From Dipetalonema caudispina (Eukaryota > Nematoda > Chromadorea > Rhabditida > Onchocercidae): 64,000 nt of DNA. The stretch is from assembly GCA_013365325.1 (NCBI GenBank), contig JABVXV010000079.1, positions 1 through 64,000 of the forward strand, written 5' to 3'. Shown here one piece after another: positions 26,401 through 38,707 of the stretch; the first letter of the stretch is position 1, and each line of letters opens with the position of its first letter. The notes beneath the pieces are model-generated. The model worked only from the letters and a program-made list of their open reading frames with translations, did not search any database and was not told the origin of the DNA. A program made the position numbers and the translations under genes.

Positions 26401-26532
26401 ATGTCAACCAAATACTTTCGATTTTAAGCAAGTAATTGTTTTAGAGCAAGAAGAGCAGCACAGCGGAGATTGTACGAAAAACGTATGCAATCCCAGAAGA
26501 AGAGAAGTCGAGATCCGTATGAATCTATTTGA
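23437..26532 (+). CDS. MRPL58: mitochondrial peptidyl-tRNA hydrolase / large-subunit protein ICT1 (MRPL58)
   Basis: Six exons: 23437-23517, 23718-23760, 24495-24554, 25584-25729, 25995-26110, 26445-26532, giving 177 residues with all phases consistent. ICT1 is a codon-independent class I release factor homologue that sits in the mitochondrial large ribosomal subunit and frees stalled ribosomes by cleaving peptidyl-tRNA. Residues 1-27 are basic, with no acidic residues (MYHLKQYCNKLLVTLQRKLR), fitting a mitochondrial presequence. The catalytic loop SSGPGGQNVN holds the invariant GGQ, and the basic C-terminal tail (ARRAAQRRLYEKRMQSQKKR) is the part that in human ICT1 enters the mRNA channel. Human ICT1 is about 206 residues, so this is slightly short, mostly N-terminally. 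The 23718 exon start uses TTTTTAG; an upstream AG would leave an in-frame stop. Confidence 0.93.
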
Positions 26533-29500
26533 TGTATTCTGAATTGTTTCTATTTAAATTTATTCTCTGGTACAGGTAATGCTGGTATTGACAAAATAGG
26601 CATTAAAATGAAAGATTTAATAGCCTCTAATTTCTTCCGAAAGCTTCGTTTACGACCATTTCTGTTGTGCTATTATTTGATTCCTAGGATGTTGGATAGG
26701 TTTTATGGTATTGACATACGTTCTGATCAGTATGAAATACACTATTATTTAGTTATCTTTTTAAGTGCTACGTTTTCTTAGCTTAATTTGTTTGACTAAA
26801 TTCATGTTGAACATGGAAAAAAAAGATGGATTCGTCTCATGCTTTAAGAAACTTACCGTTAAATTTGTGAACCAAGCACTTCATGTGATTATTCCAGTTT
26901 TTTGTCACTGCTTGGTAGATAAATTGTGAAATGCTCAATACATTTACATATGCCTTCTTACTCTTGAATGATCTCCGCTATTCTGGAACTTATTAAATGT
27001 GTATTTTATAACAAAGCAGCAAAATTGATATCTAAAATGACGTGGATGTCAGTCTTTTTTTATTGATTAATTTTTTTACTTAGTTGAAAAATTCAATGTT
27101 CTATTTTAGCGAAAATTTTTTTATAATTCGTGCAAGGAATGATAGAACCTTTAGTATAACTCACGAATACAGATGTTTATTTAATAATGCAAAGCCTTGT
27201 TTAAAGCAAATCGTTAATCTCTCATTCAGGTCATTTTTTTTTTCTTTTTTTTTTTTATTAATTGTGAGTGCTTTTATATGTATTATAAATATTTTATGCA
27301 AGGGTCCAGTACAGATATACGACAATCATGCTATAAAAAGCCTAGGATAAATATATCTTGTTGAATGTGCTGTTAATAGATTTTATCCAAATGAAAATGT
27401 TACATTCTTTCATAAATTTGATGCCTTATATTCAGATGAAATATATCATTTTTGAAAGGAAACATCACAGTAGTAGAGCAATAAGAATGAATTTAGCAAT
27501 AAATTTAAACGATAATTTTTTAACTTTACAATCATATGTAATATTAAGATTGATGAATGATACATTCGGGTCTGATTTTGACAAACATCAATCATCACCA
27601 GTGTGCTAACAGAAATCAGAAATCATTTACGTAAGAGTTTGATTTTTAAAAAATTCCATCAAATGATTGTTTTTCTTTTTTCATTCCATTGAATACAAAA
27701 TAACATTTCATTTTCTTGGTTAAAACCTAAACATCGAAATATCTTTGTGTGAATTTTATACAGCATCTTCGACTAATATAATGCAAACATGTTACAATAA
27801 CCTAATGCAATGAAAGATAATATAGGTAAAAGTTGTTAATATGAATTGTTTATTGCTTACAATTCTAAATATTAACTTTCAGTATGTGGAAAAAAAGAAG
27901 GGAAAAGAAATAATGCTAACACAGCATTATTATTTACTCTTACTAAGGTAATTTATCAAATATGTAATATAACCAATCTTTGGTGGAAATTGCTTTGTTT
28001 GCGCAAAAGCTAATCATATTTCTGATTTATTTAGATAAAATCTATTAAAAATCTTCATTTAGTTAATTAAAATTAGTAAAATTTTGACCATTTAAAAAAG
28101 GCCAATTAGAACTACCGGAATTGAATTCTCAGGTATTTGAAAGTAAGTAACAACTTTCAAGTTTAGGAATCGATACTCGAATGAAGTTATCAAAATACCA
28201 AGATTTTATTAGTTACGATTTTTTGGTGAATTATTTCATTGAAATTTTTATCCTAAAAATCCAACTATATTGTTGCCTAAGTAATCAAGATTTGGATTTA
28301 AATTAGAAATTTATTTTGTTTAGATCAAAGTGAACTATGACGACAGGATCAATCAATTTCAATCACTCATCGTACTTATCTCTATTTTCACTTCAAAAAT
28401 AAAAATGAATGCCGAGTTTTTTTTTCCTTTTTTTTTTTCAAGAAAATGAAATAAATGTATGTATACTCAACGATGTTTGTTATGAAAAAAATACGTCGTA
28501 GCCTATTCAACTTTTTTCTTCTTTGGTTTTTTTTTTTTTTTTTAAGAAAAGAAAAATAATTGTTGAAGAAGTGGCAACAATATTTTATGTTTTGACTATC
28601 AATGTACTTTCAATATTTTTCATTTAAAAAAAAAAAAAAAAAAAAAAAAGGAGAAAACAAAAATTGCCAAAAAATAAAAAATAAGATATTTTTTCAATAT
28701 GAAATTTACTTATCAACATATTTATTTATACAATTTTGTACTTCTCTTCACTATCCTATACTTTTCAATCGATTAGATAAAAATTGTTGAAAATAAAACA
28801 ATTAATTTAAGAGAGATATGTCATTTTCTTTTTTTTACTTAAAATGAAAAATATATGGCAATTATAAAGATAACTAAACAATTTCATAGAGGTCATGTTT
28901 ACTTAATGACTTCCATGAAATTGTTTAGTTATTTTTTGTAATTGCCGTATATTTTTCATTTTCAGTAGAACAAAAAATGCAATGAAAACATATAGAAATA
29001 GAATTGAAATAAAAATGATAATTCATGAATGCATTCTTTTGTAGCTGAATGATAGGAATGATTTGTATATTAATCGATTGATGATTATTTTCATCAGGAA
29101 ATTGAAATGTTGCATTAGTGAATTTTAAGATCTTTGAAGTGACAGGAAATGAGATTCTTAAAGAGACAATACCTACAATGTGATTAATTTAATTTAAGCT
29201 TTACTTGTTATTTCGTATTTCAATAACGGTTTAGATTTCGAATGTGTTAGAATGGATTTTTTTTTTTTTTTAAATTGCAATAATGAAGGGATGATCAGCA
29301 AAGGAACTATTACTGAAATATAGCAGAAATCGCACAATCTCAATTCATTTCAACCAAAGAGGAAGACAATTCCAACATCTCTTATTAAAAATTTTAACAC
29401 AAATGCGACTATTGCGCTATTGTTGTTGTTGTCAGCAATAAAAAAAAAAAGGCTTATTGCCATAATTGATCCAATCGAATTTGTCTCAGTAAGCCAAATT

Positions 29501-32500
29501 ATTAAACTTGAAGCGATCGAGAATGGCTATTCATTACTATTACAAAGAAGAAGGATTACTTTCTAACAACTCGAGTAAATGTAAACAATTAATATTCAAA
29601 TTATGAATATTGCTAAAAAAGTGATTAAATGACAAAATATAATAGAAATATAATATAATATAGCAAATATTACCAATATAAATAATATGCAAAGCTATCT
29701 GAGCTTGTTAAATTTGATATATATTGGATTATAAACATATATAAAGTAATAATTTCCAAGTTTTCTTTTCGAAAGTTCATCACATCAAATTTACGATCAG
29801 ATCGATTGTACCCGTTGGTGGTATCAAATTTAACAATTGTTCGCAATAAATTTTGTAAGAAGTATGATTCATAGTAAAGAAAAAAAAAAGTATCCCATAA
29901 TTGCTACATTATTTTCCGTGCATTGAAATGATTTTTGAATGAAATTTATTCTGGAAAATTAGGAAAAGAACATATCAAGAACAAGTAGTTCACTTCCATA
30001 TTAGTATGTTGTAATATTAAATCACCGCGAATAAAAAGAGAGAGAGAGAGGAATTTTGCATTCAGATGAAATCATCTCAAGTTGATTAAGATTGATTGAA
30101 CAGTTGTTCGAATACTGATCCGAATAGTTTGTTTTTTGATTGCTAATAATTAATCTCTTAAAATTTGAAGTATTCGAAAACAGACGAAATTTGAATTTCG
30201 AAGATATGAAGGGTAAATATAATAATTTTATAGGAATTTTACCTTTTTAGAAATGTTGTTATTTGCAATCGTTGATGAACAATGTAGCATTAATGATGTT
30301 TGCTTGAAATCTTGGCTTATATGAACAACTATTTGATGTATCAAACTAATGATAGCGATTTATTTTCCATTTATAATGTAACTATCTCTAATTAAAGCAT
30401 TTCCAACTTTTTGCAAATGCAATCCACTGGACAATTTTTTAATATTAAAGTCGAAGAAGCTATTCAAAAATTCTTTTCTCCTATTATTATACTGAATTTA
30501 TTTAGAACTGTGAGAAATCTAAATTTGAAATGTTCGAACTTATTCGCACTAAAAATTGCAAAACTTTTTCCAAGAGCAGCTTTTAAAAAATAATATGCTT
30601 GAAAAATTTGCAATACTTTTTGCTTTTTGTAGGATATGCAATTTTCAATTTAGACTACCTTTTAAGGTTACTCTATAATTTGTTCTTTTTTTTTTCTTCT
30701 GCTAATATGTGTAGTATTACAATGATTCAGGTTACTGTAATTCTGTTCTTCAAATAGTTGAATTAAGAATCCATTTGTTCTATCTCATCATAATTTAACT
30801 TTTTCTCCGAATAATATCAACTTTTCTGTATTTATTGTTGTTCCACATTGTTATCTGATGATAGTTATCAAGTTGTTATTTTGCTCATCTTTAATTTATA
30901 GAAATAGTTTCTGTGATAAGTTCTTTTTTTTTTTGAGAAGAAAATTTTTCAGTTATCTTTCTGAATCGTTTTTGAAGAGCAAACCGATCGATTGAAATTT
31001 TTCTCTTAGCAACTACTTTATTATTCCCGATTGCTGAAAAAGATAAAATAACTACCGAAAATTAATCTATGCTAAACTTGTTGAAAATTGGAGAACCTAG
31101 TTCAGAGTTTCGAAGATCATCATCTTTACAATGATATTCTTGATGATCTTGCAAAATAATCAATTTTTTCAGATTTCTGAAGGTATTTTGCAAGATCTAG
31201 AATAAATTAATTATAGTGAAAGCGAATTTCAAAAAAAAGAAGGAGGAAGGAAAATGTACAAGAAAAGTGCATTAGATTCTTTTTAGCAATTAAGTAAGAT
31301 TATTTTATAAATTATTATTCACAATTTTGTTCCAACTATTCATCAAATCTAGGGTTTCTATGAAAATCTTTTTAGAACATGAAATTCTTTTTCTTTCTTT
31401 TTTTTTAAATATAGCTTCCATTTTAAATGCAATCTAAAACTAATCATTAAAAGCGGAACCTGAATGCTAAAATTTCTGGAATTTGAGAGAAGAAATCCTC
31501 AGCGATTTAACTTGAAGTCATTTCTGCACAGCTACATATTTTATTATGCCAAAATATGTAAGCTATTTTTAGGTTATGGATAACTGAGATATCAAATGTT
31601 GAATGTTGAATGGTTAATATACGATAGGATCTACATGTCTCCGAGATTTGCACTACCGTTTAGTAAAAATTTTTTTTCTTTTAAGTTTAACGGTGAAAAA
31701 AATTATTAGTAATTAGTTCATTGTTGAATTAATCAATTACGCTTTGATTGATTAATAATTTTTTTTAAACAGGAGATTTCAATCTATTTGTTTCTAGAAT
31801 TATTTGTGATAATTAACTTACTTTAAATTATAATATTACTTTTAATTTTTTGCTTATTTTAAGTATGATTCTAAAACACTTCAAATTAATCGTGAATTTC
31901 AATAAGTTTTGATAGAATGCTTAAAATATTTATTAAAAGTGCTTCAATTTTTAGATTTAAATGTTTGTTGGCTTTCTACTGTCTCAAATTTTAAATTTCT
32001 AGAATTGTAAAGAACAAATCAATTATTGCGTTAGCATCAAAGAAGATAAATATAATGATATCAGGAAGGATACATTATATTAAATATTCTTGTTATATTT
32101 AAAAATATATTTATTTAAACGAGTAGATTGTTGTAAAATTCAAAGAAAAAAATAAATGAAATTCTCAAAATTCGATTAATTCAGCTTGAATATCACTCAC
32201 TAACAATATGTTATCTGAATCATCCAAATACTTTTAATATTAAGTTTATTTTAGCAGCAATTAAGAGGAAACGAAATGGAATTGAAAAACCCGATAATTA
32301 CCGATGAGTCATAATCAACGGAAAGTATTTTTAGAAAGTATTAATGAATGGGAATAAATTTTACATATTTATTGAAAATGAATATCGGAGTTAGTTAAAA
32401 TATGCAATATTTGAATATCACTAGCAATTTTTGAAAGTTTCATCTCGATATCTTTAATGTAACAGTTAGTAATAAAATTAATGATACTAACAAAACAACA

Positions 32501-32584
32501 ATAATAGCAATAGATATTAATAATGATAAAATAATAGTGTTTATGGAAATTTCTATAATGAATTCTAATAATTTTTAATTTTAG
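26533..32584. other. 6-kb gene-free region
   Basis: No exon supported on either strand. Holds the hairpin at 28837-28966 (listed), A- and T-runs at about 28527-28544 and 28626-28649, and a short (GA)n at about 30039-30050. The last part should contain the promoter or outron of the receptor gene that starts at 32615. Confidence 0.5.
28837..28966. repeat. 130-bp near-perfect inverted repeat (hairpin)
   Basis: Left arm 28837-28896 and right arm 28906-28966 are reverse complements over about 60 bp with roughly seven substitutions and one indel, around a 9-base loop. Conserved blocks include ATAACTAAACAATTTCAT and ATGAAAAATATA. Several differences would be G:U pairs in a plus-strand transcript. 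It may be a palindromic MITE or a source of small RNAs; there is no sign of coding. Confidence 0.85.
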
Positions 32585-32602
32585 ATGACTTTTGCAAGGT
32601 AA
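32585..32602 (+). promoter_or_regulatory. 5-codon uORF just after an acceptor
   Basis: AATTTTAG ends at 32584 and is followed directly by ATGACTTTTGCAAGGTAA, a five-codon ORF ending 12 bases before the receptor start at 32615. If a spliced leader joins at 32584, this ATG would be the first one met by a scanning ribosome. Confidence 0.35.
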
Positions 32603-32614
32603 AACTTATTGCTT

Positions 32615-34151
32615 ATGATGAAAGTGGAAATATTAGGCGGAAGTGTAGAAGAAGATGAAATCCTCTACTGTGGTCATTCATATGATCAGAAATTTTCATC
32701 ACTTCAAACAATTTCAAGGATTTATATTATTCCTGCTGTTTGTATTTTCGGTATCTTTGCCAATGTCACTAATATATATGTATTTTCTCATAAAAAGGTA
32801 CAGCATTGGAAGAAAAATAAGTGAAGTAATATTAGCAATAATAAAGATTATTGCTATTCAGTCCTGATAACAATGATTATTGATAAAATGTAAAGAAAAT
32901 CCCTTCAAATCATTAGAATCTATGCATATTTTCATTTAATTTTGGAAATTGAGAGGAAAAAAAAGTTTGGTTCGATTTCAATTAATCAATGGCTACTTTC
33001 CAAAATCCTCAATCAACAATGATAATTTAATTTAAATTTTGCTTTAAAATTTCAGATGTACAATCAATTAATAAATCGATTTCTGCTAACGCTTGCAGTT
33101 ACCGATTTAATGATGCTTCTGGCAACATTTTTCATATTTTCACTACCAGTTATAACCGAAAAATTAGAGGATATATCATTAATTAATATGTCATCCTCAT
33201 TGCTGGTATTTTTTTATCCGATCGCTCATGCTTCCCATACTTGTACTGTCTATATGACTATTCTTACATCCGGTTATCGTTACCTCGGCATATGTTATCC
33301 GTTTTCGGTAAGTTTTTTAGACGGTTCAAGCTAACTAACTTACTATACATATTTTTCAATCCTTTAATTAATTAAAATAATTATGCGAATTTTTACTTGT
33401 CAAGCTATAATCAAAATGTATTTGAAGATATTATGGAAAGAAAATGAATGTTAAAAATTGTCGTAAAATTATATCCATTCATTTATTTACTATTAGTAAT
33501 GTTAATAATTATTATTCCCAATCCAAACAGATATGATTTAAATCATTCAAATACACTTTCTCTGTTTAATTCAAATATTCTTCTTATCATAAAATGATGA
33601 AAATAATGTATCATTTTGCATCTTTACAAGTGAATCAGAACCGTATCTTATTCATATCCAATATAAACTTATTAAGACATTTCCATAAATAATTTGTAAT
33701 GTGAAATAATCCCTTGCTATTGAAAAATAAGTAAATGATCGAAAATAAAATTATTCTTGAATGATCACTTATGATCGGTTCTACTAAGTGATAATTTGCA
33801 ATTATCAGTCTTGTGTTATTTCTTGAAAAAGCAAATTTCGAAAGTTTTAAGAAGGAAAATATGAAAGCATTAATTAACCTTTGCATATGGAAAATAGGAA
33901 AATAGGAAAATAGTTTTAGGAAAATGGATATGGATAAGATACGGTTCTGATTCACTTGTAATACCTAATGGAAAATACTTTTAGGTAATAATACCTAATA
34001 TATTTGTATTGTAGCAGCTTCTTATCTATTCCTTCATATCATATCTCTATTGATGATAATGATAAGCTTAAATAATAATTACTAACATGCTTCATTTAAC
34101 ATGATTTTAATATTTTTATTTTTATTGTGGACGTTTGACTTTATTTTAATT

Positions 34152-34194
<43 letters not shown>

Positions 34195-36346
34195 CATTAA
34201 ACAGTTCCATAATTATGCTTCATCATATCCTATCTTTTTTTATTCTAGAGAAGAAACTGGAAGTAAAACGTTGGCATTTAAGAATGAAAATAAAGTTCAA
34301 AACTACAAGAAGTACTTTTTAAAATTTCATGACTAAAAGTTGAAGCAATTCTTCGATCTGTCAGCTGTATAATAATTTTGACATATCATAAACCATTAAC
34401 ATATTGTTAAATTATCATTGTATGATTTATTTACAGGTATATGGAAATAATAATAATCCTCGATCCGTTCATATAGCTATAACAAGTGCTGTGGTATTTT
34501 CAATAATATTCAATTTACCACGCTGTTTTGAATTCCAATGTGTTCCATGTCAAAGTGAAGTATTTCACCGGTTAATTTTTTTTTTTTGAATAAATTTTAT
34601 AAATTTTCAGTTTTGATCCACACTGCTCATTAGTGGTCGATTAATGATAGCTTATTCCTTTTATTTTATGAAAATATCGAATTAAATTTTACTTTTTTTT
34701 TCAATTGATTAATAAAAATATTTTGCTCGGGAAAAATTCATCAAGTTTTATGGAACAATTAAAATCAATGACATTTTTTCAAATTACTATTTCAAATAAT
34801 TGTTTTCAGTCAATTTTCTTTTTTTTTTTAGTTTTAAATTTATCACTCTTAGAATATTTTATATTGTTTTCATCATCATATTACTATTTATTACCATTAA
34901 TAGAAATTATATCATCGATGATGATATTTTATATGAAAATAATTCAGATTTTATTAAATGACATAAGCACTAATTTCAAATCACTTTCAAAGATTTCAAA
35001 ACACTGTAAGGCTTTTCTAAAATTTATAATTTTATTTGATCATTTTCTCGAACTGCTACTTTTCCAGTATTATATTTTCATGCAAGAAATGTTTCAGTAT
35101 GAGTAAAGTTGTTCGTCCAACAATGCTAATGCTCAGTCAAGTTGTTATAATAGCTTATCATATCATACTTAACATGATTGTTAAATTTCTCGTACCATTT
35201 GTTATGCTTACTACTTTTAACTGGAAAATTATCAGGACGTTACGTTTATCCACTTTGTAAGTTTGTTTTGTGAATTTTGTAATTTAATTAATTTACTAAA
35301 ATTTATCATCTATTATATATGTATATACATTTTTTTTTTCGAACTGCTATTCTTTTAATATTATATATATATATATATATGTACAGGAAATCTAAACAAC
35401 TTAATTTGAAATTAAAATAGATCTTTATTATTTCAATATCTTTATTATTAATAAATTTTTATTATTTCAGATCTTATTATTTAAAATAGATCTTTATTAT
35501 ATTATTAAAATAGGTCTTCCAGGTCTAATTAATATCGACTCATTTTAGATTACATCGAAGATTATATGCGATCAATCATCAAGTGAAAGTTCCAACTCTA
35601 GTTTATATAAAAGATTTCACAGATGCCAGGGATGTGCATATTGTCGTGCACAAAAATAAAGTAATCAAAAAAACAGGTATTTCTTTTTTTACTCGTAGGT
35701 TTTCACATAAAAATATTAAACTGTAAGAAAAGTATAATTTAATAATTAATAATACTATTGATGTTTGATGTTTTAAAATTAATTTTCAAAGGGTTTTCTT
35801 TTTCTCCAGAGAAAAGGACTTTTTAATAGCATAGTTAACATTTATTGATATCACTAATTGAAATTTCACAATTCCATTTAATCTCTTTTATTCTTATCAA
35901 ATCATTTGAATCAAGGTTAGAAAGGAAAAAAATTGCCATTTATTAGAAATTAAAACATCTGTTAGCTATTTTAATGTTTATCATTATCATATGTAACTAT
36001 TTAGAAATTCGAAAAAAACTTTTCGAAGCAAAGAATTTCCATTTATTATTTTATTACAGATAAAAAGGACGAAAAAATGACAATAGCGCTTGTATTATTA
36101 GTAGTTCAATTTCTAATTTATAATTCGATTGCATTCACGGATAATATTCTCGAACAAATTTCATCAACTAACTCAAATAGTTTTCATCATCAATTCCTTA
36201 CCGAATTATCAATCATTTCTGCTAATCTTAACAGTGCTACCACTACTGTTTACTACTTAGTATTAAGTAGCAAATATCGGATTATCTGCAAAAAAGTAAG
36301 GAATGACTTTACTGATTATTCAAATCTTTGGATCATCACAAAATGA
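32615..36346 (+). CDS. seven-TM receptor, FMRFamide-receptor-like (GPCR 1)
   Basis: Six exons: 32615-32797, 33056-33307, 34437-34570, 35068-35256 (a second acceptor allows 35098), 35549-35676, 36060-36346, about 390 residues with consistent phases. TM1 is IPAVCIFGIFANVTNIYVF; TM2 follows NRFLLTLAVTDLMML; TM3 ends in TSGYRYLGICYPF; TM4 is SAVVFSIIFNLPRCFEF; TM5 NMIVKFLVPFVML; TM6 ALVLLVVQFLIYNSIAF; TM7 ANLNSATTTVYYLVLSSKYR. The LPR after TM4, IVKFLVPF in TM5 and LNSA in TM7 are typical of invertebrate FMRFamide/neuropeptide receptors. The usual E/DRY at the end of TM3 is YRY here. The ligand is unknown. A second ATG at 32618 is equally good as a start. Intron 2 holds a MITE. Confidence 0.85.
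33627..33958. mobile_element. Tc1/mariner-type MITE in an intron of GPCR 1
   Basis: A 332-bp element with terminal inverted repeats beginning CAAGTGAATCAGAACCGTAT; the arms match over about 35 bp with one mismatch (33627-33661 against 33925-33958). It is flanked by TA on both sides (33625-33626 and 33959-33960), the target duplication of the Tc1/mariner superfamily. The interior has no open frame of note and no transposase, so it is non-autonomous. Confidence 0.8.
34158..34190. repeat. (TA)n microsatellite in GPCR 1 intron 2
   Basis: About 33 bp of pure AT dinucleotides between the MITE and exon 3 of the receptor. Confidence 0.95.
35401..35515. repeat. degenerate tandem repeat in a GPCR 1 intron
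   Basis: The block AAATAGATCTTTATTAT occurs at about 35415 and again at about 35484, with related ATCTTATTATTT and AATATCTTTATTATTA units between, just before the exon at 35549. Looks like local slippage. Confidence 0.5.
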
Positions 36347-38079
36347 CACTTCGTTTACAAAAAATTCTCTTTCTGAAAGAATTTTTGTTCTCATAAATAT
36401 CGATTGTAGTTTGTTCCGCTTAAATTAATTCCATTATTCAGGTTTTCCGCTGTATGGATTGCTTGATGGAAGTAATGGACTACACATGATATTATTTCTT
36501 CAATTTATTTTAAATTTTTGCTGTACGATCTCCTCTTCCAATTCAAACAAAATCATATTAAAAAGATTATTCGTAATACATTCAAATAATTGCAATAACT
36601 AAAATCAAAGTTCACTTTTTGCAATGGATATTGATTTGTTTATAATTGTCTTACGATTGATTTAAAAGATGAAAAATATCCTAAATGAAAGAATTCAAAT
36701 ATAAAACGATTAAAATCTTCGCCTTTTTGCTTTCATCTTTCCTCTTCATCAAGTACAGAAGATAATTATTAGTACTAATAAAGTTGTTTTAAGATTTGGT
36801 AAGATGAAACTATACCAAAGGTTATGTAAATATTTAAATATTATTTATGCTTTTGCAAAATTGGCTTTATAAATCGACGATCTTTCAATGTAGTGGGTAA
36901 TGTCAAGGTACACTTTTGCTACTTAATTAATGAATATCCTCTAAACAATTAGAATAACTTTTGTTTTTCCCAATTTTCTTTCTGTTTTTCTTTTTTTTTT
37001 TTTTTTTTTTTTGTTTTTTTTCTTTTGAATGATAGCTTAAGTTTGGGCTAAAATTGGACTACATCTTTTATAGTTTATCATGAGTATTAATAAATTAGTG
37101 AAATTTAATGAATTCACCTGCATAATTTTTACTGTAAAATTTAGAGCATAAATCTTTTTTCAGATTATTCAAAAATTACAATCTTTATGCTTGGAAAATT
37201 TTTATGAAATGTCGGAAAAAATTTTGCGGAAGTAATGAATCAGTAAGGTTATACAACCATTAAGAAACATATGGTTAATCGAAATCAAAACCTATCAACT
37301 ATGAATTGTCGCTAACATGAAATGAAATGTCATAAGAGTAGTTTAATGAGTTAAACTTTTTCTCTATTTCATAAAATAGGATTTCTTAAAGATCGTTTTA
37401 AAATGTTTTTCCCAATAAATTTGTTACTATTAACAGGAAGTTGGCAAATAGAGCAAGGAGTTTTTGCTAAAACTTACCATAAAGAGTTTAAATTCACGCC
37501 GTTTGAGCGTTTAAATTTTAGGATGTGTAGAATTTTCTATTTTAGAGAAAATCATTTCATTCCATTGATAACTATTTTCTCCGCAAGTATTATAATCTTT
37601 CCTTATTGTTGAACGAAGATATTTGGAGACAATGTTATGTTCAATCAAAAGAAAACCGCACTACAGATAAGTCGAAATTTTCAAAAGAGTTTGGAAGCAT
37701 ATAATATTTAATTAAATAAAATATTCAAATTTAATGCGATCTGATCGGCACATTTTGTCCTGGTGATAACAGCAGGATTAATTATACTTGTGACATGAAA
37801 TATTCCACAACAAGTTTGACATTCATCAGCGAATGTTAGAATTAAAACCGAAGCGATGTCATTAGTTCAAGTCAAATTTATTCGATTTACGTTCGCTAAT
37901 GAATGCCAAAATGCCAAATAAGTGTTAGTTTAAAGCTGAATTCATTCATTCAATAAATGTTGTAAAAAGTTTATCAAAAATTTCATCAAAATTAAAACTT
38001 TACCAAAATTAGACAAAATATTCGAAATGAAAAAGAATGAATGGATTAATAAAGTAATTTGCTGTTGTATGATATATTT
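36347..38079. other. intergenic between GPCR 1 and the secreted protein gene
   Basis: Contains the 3' ends of two convergent genes. A T-run lies at about 36989-37012 and a short inverted repeat at 37815-37910. No exon supported. Confidence 0.5.
37815..37910. repeat. short imperfect inverted repeat
   Basis: Left arm 37815-37835 (TTTGACATTCATCAGCGAAT) and right arm 37890-37910 are reverse complements over 21 bp with three mismatches, separated by 54 bases. Could be a stem-loop or the ends of a small element. Confidence 0.6.
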
Positions 38080-38707
38080 TCACAAACAACATCCATCTTT
38101 ACATTTAATCTTTGGAAGACATTCGTCATTCTTACTGCATTCTGTAAGCAGAAAAATTAAAATTCAAAGAAGCAAGCAATTAATCGATAAGTTTGATTTA
38201 AATCTTTTAAAGCTATTTTTAAAGTTATTTTTCTAAGTTATAAAAATTTCTTTTACTTTTTAGAATAACAGCAATCACTTTAAGCTTTCAAAATGATCCT
38301 TTCGATACAATTAAAATGCTTAATACCAATCAAATCATTATTTGTTTCATAGTTAACATTTAATTGAAATTTGTTTTTACTCCTTAGATCTGAATTTTCT
38401 GCTAAATCGAACATATAAAACTTACCTATCAAGATTAGTTATAATTGAAAGTTTAAAATCAATTTAAAACAATAATTAATTAAGTTAGCTTACCCTCATG
38501 TGCACCAAAATCATGAACAACCACAGTACGAACTGGATTTCGTCCCACTCGTATCGTTTTTCTTCGTGTATCGGTGCAAGGTTTTTCCTTTCGCATAAAT
38601 TTATAATAAAGTTCAGCAATTTTCGGTGCGCATGTTTCAACTAACAGTACGTAGCACGCAAGTACACTTAATACAATCGCCAGATGAATTTTCCGATTGT
38701 GAAACAT
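38080..38707 (-). CDS. small secreted Cys-rich protein, 91 residues
   Basis: Two exons on the minus strand, 38707-38494 (donor GTAAGC) and 38141-38080 (acceptor TGCTTACAG), joined in phase 1. An N-terminal basic stretch MFHNRKIHL then AIVLSVLACYVLLVETC is a signal peptide or signal anchor. The middle is basic (RRKTIRVGRNPVRTVVVHD). The C-terminus ECSKNDECLPKIKCKDGCCL has spacing C-x5-C-x5-C-x3-CC, close to the C-x5-C-x5-CC core of WAP four-disulfide domains but shifted at the end. Two more Cys lie upstream (ETCAPK, KPCTD). In WAP proteins such modules inhibit proteases or kill bacteria; function here is unknown. The frame is open 13 codons upstream to 38746, but the signal sequence favours the internal ATG at 38707. 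Confidence 0.65.

Noticed and set aside
34611..34644. Possible extra exon of GPCR 1 after TTTTCAG (FDPHCSLVVD)
   Set aside because: Its only donors end in phase 0, which does not fit the next exon; joining 34570 directly to 35068 or 35098 keeps the frame.
37720..37870. Minus-strand open frame with Cys residues (ADECQTCCGIFHV...)
   Set aside because: No ATG, no convincing acceptor, and it overlaps the short inverted repeat; not supported as an exon despite the nearby Cys-rich gene.
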